9,537 nucleotides of DNA from Lachnospiraceae bacterium (GTDB taxonomy: Bacteria > Bacillota > Clostridia > Lachnospirales > Lachnospiraceae). A program made the position numbers and the translations under genes. Shown here one piece after another: positions 5,913 through 9,537 of the stretch (position 1 is its first letter; every line of letters starts with the position of its first letter). The DNA is taken from assembly GCA_017483425.1 (NCBI GenBank), contig JAFUWM010000098.1, positions 1-9,537 on the forward strand, written 5' to 3'. The notes beneath the pieces were generated by a model. It searched no databases. It was given only the letters and a program-made list of their open reading frames with translations, and was not told where the DNA came from.

Positions 5913-7151
5913 ATGTATTCAATAGAGGATATCAGGGCGGTAGACCCTGAGATCGCTGAGGCGATAGAGGCGGAGCAGAAGAGGCAGAATGACCATATAG
6001 AGCTTATCGCTTCGGAAAACTGGGTATCGAAGGCGGTAATGGCGGCCATGGGAAGCCCGCTGACAAATAAATACGCCGAGGGCTACCCCGGAAAGAGATA
6101 CTATGGCGGATGTGAGTGTGTCGATGTCGTAGAGGACATTGCAAGAGACAGGGCAAAGAAGCTTTTTGGCTGTGACTACGCAAATGTACAGCCGCATTCT
6201 GGAGCGCAGGCAAATATGGCGGTGTTCTTTGCGATGATGGAGCCGGGAGACACTTTCATGGGAATGAATCTGGATCATGGCGGACACTTGACTCATGGCT
6301 CACCCGTAAATATGTCGGGAAAATATTTTAACTGTGTGCATTACGGTGTAAATGATGACGGCTTTATCGATTATGACGAGGTAAGGCGGATAGCAAGGGA
6401 ATGCAAGCCAAAGCTTATAGTCGCGGGCGCGTCCGCATACGCAAGGACGATAGATTTTAAGAAGTTCCGGGAGATCGCGGATGAGGTCGGAGCCTATCTG
6501 ATGGTTGATATGGCGCATATCGCGGGACTCGTGGCAACAGGCTATCATCCCACGCCTTTGGGGATCGCCGATGTGGTAACTACCACCACGCACAAGACAC
6601 TCAGGGGTCCCAGAGGCGGGCTTATCCTCTGCAATCAGGAAGCGGCCGATAAGTTTAACTTCAATAAAGCGATATTCCCCGGCATACAGGGCGGCCCGCT
6701 CATGCATGTCATAGCGGCAAAGGCGGTATGCTTCAAGGAGGCACTGGAGCCGTCGTTCAAAGAGTACGCAAAGGGTGTCGTGGATAACGCCCAGGCACTT
6801 GCCAAGGGGCTTCTCGGCAGAGAGCTTTCGATAGTATCAGGCGGTACCGATAATCATCTGATGCTCCTTAATCTCGAGCCGCAGGGACTCACAGGCAAAG
6901 CGGTCGAGGCGCTGCTTGACGAGGCGCATATTACCGCAAACAAAAACACGGTTCCGAACGATCCTCAGAAGCCTTTTGTAACGAGCGGCATAAGGCTCGG
7001 AACTCCGGCTGTCACGACGAGGGGCTTTAATACCTCCGACATGGACAGGGTAGCCGAAGCGATCTCTCTGGTGGTTCTTAAAGGAGAGGACGGAGTCGCG
7101 CCGGCAAGGGAGATAATAAAGAGCCTTACGGACAAATATCCTCTCATATGA
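5913..7151 (+). CDS. glyA: Serine hydroxymethyltransferase
   Basis: GlyA is a cytoplasmic PLP enzyme that interconverts serine plus tetrahydrofolate with glycine plus 5,10-methylene-tetrahydrofolate, supplying glycine and one-carbon units. The 412-residue length is typical. Visible hallmarks are HIELIASENWVS (28-39), LTNKYAEGYPGKRYYGGCE (the substrate and folate-binding segment), QPHSGAQANMAV (PLP phosphate site), VDMAHIAGLVATG with the Asp that contacts the PLP ring nitrogen, and TTTTHKTLRGPRGG with K228 as the Schiff-base lysine. FPGIQGGPLMHVIAAKAV follows, and the C-terminal domain ends with the usual GIRLGTPAVTTRGF. The start at 5913 has a near-perfect ribosome site, GGAGGTGGG (5898-5906), six bases upstream, which suggests high expression. 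It lies 74 bases after the glycosyltransferase and has its own promoter candidate. No glycine riboswitch or S-box is visible in the short leader. Confidence 0.98.
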   Translation: MYSIEDIRAVDPEIAEAIEAEQKRQNDHIELIASENWVSKAVMAAMGSPLTNKYAEGYPGKRYYGGCECVDVVEDIARDRAKKLFGCDYANVQPHSGAQANMAVFFAMMEPGDTFMGMNLDHGGHLTHGSPVNMSGKYFNCVHYGVNDDGFIDYDEVRRIARECKPKLIVAGASAYARTIDFKKFREIADEVGAYLMVDMAHIAGLVATGYHPTPLGIADVVTTTTHKTLRGPRGGLILCNQEAADKFNFNKAIFPGIQGGPLMHVIAAKAVCFKEALEPSFKEYAKGVVDNAQALAKGLLGRELSIVSGGTDNHLMLLNLEPQGLTGKAVEALLDEAHITANKNTVPNDPQKPFVTSGIRLGTPAVTTRGFNTSDMDRVAEAISLVVLKGEDGVAPAREIIKSLTDKYPLI

Positions 7152-7156
7152 CCGTG

Positions 7157-7173
7157 ACCGTATTTTACGGTTT
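7157..7173 (+). terminator. Small hairpin after glyA, weak terminator candidate
   Basis: ACCGTA (7157-7162) and TACGGT (7166-7171) form a perfect 6-bp stem with a three-base TTT loop, followed by only two further Ts before the run breaks. It begins six bases after the glyA stop. The position suits a terminator, but the stem is short and the T-tract poor, so on its own it would be weak. Confidence 0.3.
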
Positions 7174-7190
7174 CAGAGCCTATTTTCCGC

Positions 7191-7219
7191 TTGAAAGCGT
7201 TATAATAAGGTAGTAATAT
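7191..7219 (+). promoter_or_regulatory. Promoter region for the ABC transporter genes
   Basis: TTGAAA (7191-7196, 5 of 6) with a 17-base spacer to TAATAT (7214-7219, 4 of 6) is one possible promoter, with a start near 7226. A perfect TATAAT at 7201-7206 is the alternative -10, with a start near 7213, but it has no recognisable -35 at 16-18 bases. Either would put the stem-loop at 7222-7250 at the very 5' end of the mRNA. Confidence 0.45.
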
Positions 7220-7221
7220 AT

Positions 7222-7250
7222 ACACCGCAGGTTTGTTTTGCCTGCGGTGT
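7222..7250. repeat. Perfect 10-bp inverted repeat abutting the ABC ATPase start
   Basis: ACACCGCAGG (7222-7231) and CCTGCGGTGT (7241-7250) are exact inverted copies around the nine-base loop TTTGTTTTG. On the plus strand the right arm is followed by TTTATT and then the ATG at 7256. It may be the main terminator for glyA, with a mediocre T-tract, or a structure that controls translation of the ABC ATPase, since it covers the region where a ribosome site should be. The inverted repeat is certain; the role is not. Confidence 0.8.
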
Positions 7251-7255
7251 TTATT

Positions 7256-7939
7256 ATGTCGGAAAATGTCATAACCGGGAAAAAAATATACAAGATATTC
7301 AAGCTTGGCGAGGAAAGGGTGATCGCCTTAAACGGTGTAAGCCTCGAAGTAAAAAAGGGCGAGTTCGTAGCGATAGTAGGCACGTCAGGCTCCGGAAAGT
7401 CTACTCTTCTGAATATGCTGGCAGGTCTTGACAGGCCGACCAGGGGAGAGATCATCGTAGCGGGAAGGCATATAGAGAGGATGAGCGAGGGTGATCTCGT
7501 GAAGTTCAGGAGAGAACATGTCGGCTTTATTTTTCAGGCATATGACCTGCTGCCACAGTTTGACGCTATAGAAAACGTGGCGCTGCCCCTTTCGTTTAAG
7601 GGTATGGATAAGCAGCGGAGAAGGAAAGAAGCTGTAAGATATCTTAAGAAAATGGGGCTTGAAAAGTATATGAAGCACCGTCCTACCGAGATGAGCGGGG
7701 GACAGCAGCAGAGAGTGGGTATAGCGAGAGCGCTTGCGGTGAGGCCGGAGATCATATTCGCGGACGAGCCCACGGGAAATCTTGATACAAAGACGACTAT
7801 AGAGGTCCTTCACATCCTTCAGGAAGTCGTGCATAAGGACGGAAACACGCTGGTAATGGTCACGCATGACAAGCACCTTGCGGATTATGCCGACAGACGC
7901 ATACATATACTCGACGGGGAAATAGTATTAGAGGATTAG
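7256..7939 (+). CDS. ABC transporter ATP-binding protein, LolD/MacB type
   Basis: This is the nucleotide-binding subunit of an ABC machine of the LolD/MacB/FtsE group, which works with FtsX-like permeases in extrusion or mechanotransmission rather than classic import. The 227-residue protein has Walker A GTSGSGKST (about 43-51), a Q-loop in GFIFQAYDLLPQFDAIENVALPL (the FQ-x-x-x-LLP form typical of this group), the signature MSGGQQQR, Walker B IIFADEPTGNLD with the catalytic Glu, and the H-loop THD, so it should be active. The start is uncertain. ATG 7256 gives the expected N-terminus (SENVITGKKIYKIF), but only a weak GGTG lies upstream. An in-frame TTG at 7238 has GCAGG six bases before it and would add six residues. 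Both lie in or beside the stem-loop. The gene is followed eight bases later by the secreted protein gene, clearly the same operon. Confidence 0.93.
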   Translation: MSENVITGKKIYKIFKLGEERVIALNGVSLEVKKGEFVAIVGTSGSGKSTLLNMLAGLDRPTRGEIIVAGRHIERMSEGDLVKFRREHVGFIFQAYDLLPQFDAIENVALPLSFKGMDKQRRRKEAVRYLKKMGLEKYMKHRPTEMSGGQQQRVGIARALAVRPEIIFADEPTGNLDTKTTIEVLHILQEVVHKDGNTLVMVTHDKHLADYADRRIHILDGEIVLED

Positions 7940-7947
7940 AATTGATA

Positions 7948-9537
7948 ATGATTAAAATGAAAAAACGGAACAAAGCAATAATACTTATGCTGTCCGTGAT
8001 CTTTACGATAACACTGATAAACAGTACATACGCGTTTGCGACTGAGACAGAGTCAGAGCCAGCGTCTACGACGACCGGTACATCATATACCGGAAGCTCC
8101 GGATCATCGGGCTCAAATCCAAGCTCCACATATAATGAAGGCGGCTCGGAAGGAACACCTGCCGAAGAAGGGGAGAGATACAACAGCGCAACCACCACTA
8201 ATCCTTTCCTTATGCCCGGAAACACATGGGTGACGCCGGAAGCGGTCCACGGTCAGGACTGTATTGTAGTACTTCCGGTTGTAAATATGTTTAAATACAA
8301 CATTACGGATGTGATAGTGACACCGAGACTCGGCGCGAGAACCGACGACTTTCCCTTTGAGATAAGCAACACCGGTTATACGCAAAAGATAGATGTTCTT
8401 GTCGGTGAGGATGCCGAACCAAACTATGCCGCGAGGATAAAGAATATCGTATGGGCCTTTAAGACAAGAGAAAACGTTAAGACCGGATATTATAAGATTG
8501 ACTTTGATATTACCTATACAGATCCGACCTGTGCCGTGGATACGACTGTCATTTCCGTTTATGTGAAGACGACAGGACTTCCCGAAAACGGTACTGTGGA
8601 CGGGGACGAGGATAAAAAGCTCTCCACTCCGAGGATCATAGTCACGGGCTTTACGACTACGCCTCAGGATGTATACTCGGGAGAGCAGTTCACTCTAAAT
8701 CTTTCTCTGGAAAACACTTCAAAAGAAACCACGGTTGAAAACCTGCAGCTTGATCTTACGGCGACGGTAGAGGGCTCTACGACCCAGGCAAGCTATGCGG
8801 CCTTTCTTCCGACCTCGGGATCCAATTCGTTCTACGTCGACAGCATCCCCCCGGGAGGAGAGATTGACCTTACCATGGATTTTGAAGCAAAGGCGGGGCT
8901 TGAGCAGAAGCCCTATGTCATGACCATAGACATGAAATATGAGGATGAGAGGGCAAACGCTTATGAGGGGAAAGGAAGTGTATCCATTCCCGTAAAACAG
9001 ATATCAAAATTTGATATATCAACCCCGACCGCGGAGCCCTCCGTAATAGATATAGGCGAGCAGTCCGACCTTATGTTTTCGATCTATAATACAGGAAAGA
9101 CAACGCTATACAACGTGCAGGTAGTGGTCAAGGATCCCACGGTTCAGCAGGCGCTTGCCTATGTGGGAAATCTGGCGCCCGGAGCTACGGGAAATGTTGA
9201 CGTTATGCTTACGGGAGCCGAATATTCTGAAACGGATTCAGCCATGATCCCTGTAGAGATATCTTATGAGGATGAGACAGGAGTTGTCAGCTCCAAGATC
9301 CAGAATATAGGACTTACGGTTCAGCAGAATACGTTTGAGGACTTTGAGATGGTTGAAGATCTGCCCGTGGAACAGCCGGGATTACCGCTCTGGCAGAAGA
9401 TACTTATCGGTGGGGGCGCGGGATTGATCCTTATGGGTATAGTTATTGCCATAATAAAGGCCGTAAGCAAAAAAAAGAAGAAGCGCGAGGAGGACGAGCT
9501 CGTGCTTGATATCCCGGATGATGAGGATTCCGATAAA
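7948..9537 (+). CDS. Secreted, C-terminally membrane-anchored protein with CARDB/COG1361-like beta domains (no stop in window)
   Basis: The frame is open to the window edge (530 codons, no stop), so the C-terminus is unknown. Residues 1-31 form a signal peptide: KMKKRNK, a hydrophobic core, then AFA before a likely cut at 31/32. A Ser/Thr/Gly-rich linker follows (about 32-80). Three segments rich in alternating beta strands come next, at about 86-215, 228-345 and 350-465. They have features such as FEISNTG, LSLENTSKETTVENLQL and FSIYNTGKTTLYNVQV, the N/G-turn pattern of CARDB or COG1361-type Ig-like domains. Residues 485-506 form a membrane helix, then a KKKKKREEDE tail in the cytoplasm. No catalytic motif is visible. 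The context, eight bases after a LolD/MacB-type ATPase, suggests it is the extracytoplasmic part of that system. GAGGA (7931-7935) is 12 bases before ATG 7948 but only 6 before an in-frame TTG at 7942, so TTG 7942 is a real alternative start. An FtsX-like permease may follow. Confidence 0.85.
   Translation, partial: MIKMKKRNKAIILMLSVIFTITLINSTYAFATETESEPASTTTGTSYTGSSGSSGSNPSSTYNEGGSEGTPAEEGERYNSATTTNPFLMPGNTWVTPEAVHGQDCIVVLPVVNMFKYNITDVIVTPRLGARTDDFPFEISNTGYTQKIDVLVGEDAEPNYAARIKNIVWAFKTRENVKTGYYKIDFDITYTDPTCAVDTTVISVYVKTTGLPENGTVDGDEDKKLSTPRIIVTGFTTTPQDVYSGEQFTLNLSLENTSKETTVENLQLDLTATVEGSTTQASYAAFLPTSGSNSFYVDSIPPGGEIDLTMDFEAKAGLEQKPYVMTIDMKYEDERANAYEGKGSVSIPVKQISKFDISTPTAEPSVIDIGEQSDLMFSIYNTGKTTLYNVQVVVKDPTVQQALAYVGNLAPGATGNVDVMLTGAEYSETDSAMIPVEISYEDETGVVSSKIQNIGLTVQQNTFEDFEMVEDLPVEQPGLPLWQKILIGGGAGLILMGIVIAIIKAVSKKKKKREEDELVLDIPDDEDSDK

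Noticed and set aside
6300..6707. A 135-codon minus-strand open frame inside glyA
   Set aside because: It lies wholly antisense to highly conserved GlyA sequence, has no ribosome site or recognisable motif, and is a by-product of the codon use on the plus strand.
7385..7906. A 173-codon minus-strand open frame opposite the ABC ATPase
   Set aside because: It is antisense to the Walker A through H-loop region of a clear ABC ATPase, with no upstream ribosome site and no protein-like composition.
8036..8233. A 65-codon plus-strand frame and overlapping minus-strand frames in the 7860-8385 region
   Set aside because: They overlap the signal peptide, linker and first beta segment of the long secreted-protein frame, which is open from 7948 to the window edge and has consistent codon use.
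1..9537. Mobile element, CRISPR array, tRNA, toxin-antitoxin or phage-defence genes
   Set aside because: I found no transposase, integrase, terminal or direct repeats, cloverleaf sequence or defence-type domain on either strand; all large frames are accounted for by housekeeping, envelope or transport genes.

Overview
The window reads as ordinary chromosome from a Gram-positive anaerobe of the Clostridia, most likely a Lachnospiraceae member. This is inferred from the type I glutamine synthetase N-terminus, the AGCS symporter, the S11 carboxypeptidase with an SGA motif, the frequent ATA (Ile) and AGG/AGA (Arg) codons, strong GGAGG-type ribosome sites, and starts tightly coupled to upstream stops. 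I see no insertion sequence, phage gene, CRISPR array, tRNA or rRNA, and no change in base or codon use that would suggest recent transfer.

Region 1 (1-1946) is nitrogen metabolism. The 5' end of glnA runs leftward off the window. Diverging from it is an amino-acid:cation symporter of the AGCS family, driven by a near-consensus sigma-A promoter. The two promoters overlap back to back. The symporter leader carries a hairpin plus T-run that looks like an attenuator, and the gene ends in a clear intrinsic terminator (1915-1946).

Region 2 (1998-5838) is a tightly packed rightward cluster, probably one operon: a membrane-anchored S11 D-Ala-D-Ala carboxypeptidase, an 89-residue protein of unknown function, holA (DNA polymerase III delta, GTG start overlapping the previous stop), a 76-residue protein of unknown function, and a family 2 glycosyltransferase (TTG start overlapping the previous stop). 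The first gene has no visible Shine-Dalgarno sequence and may be translated from a leaderless mRNA.

Region 3 (5839-7171) is glyA (serine hydroxymethyltransferase), with its own extended -10 candidate promoter and a very strong ribosome site.

Region 4 (7172-9537) starts with promoter-like sequence and a perfect 10-bp stem-loop abutting the start of a LolD/MacB-type ABC ATPase. Downstream is a long gene with no stop inside the window: a secreted protein with a signal peptide, a Ser/Thr/Gly-rich linker, three predicted beta-sandwich (CARDB/COG1361-like) segments, and a C-terminal membrane helix with a charged cytoplasmic tail. The pair looks like the ATPase and extracytoplasmic part of a MacB/FtsX-type ABC machine whose permease probably lies just past the right edge. 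This is the least ordinary part of the window.
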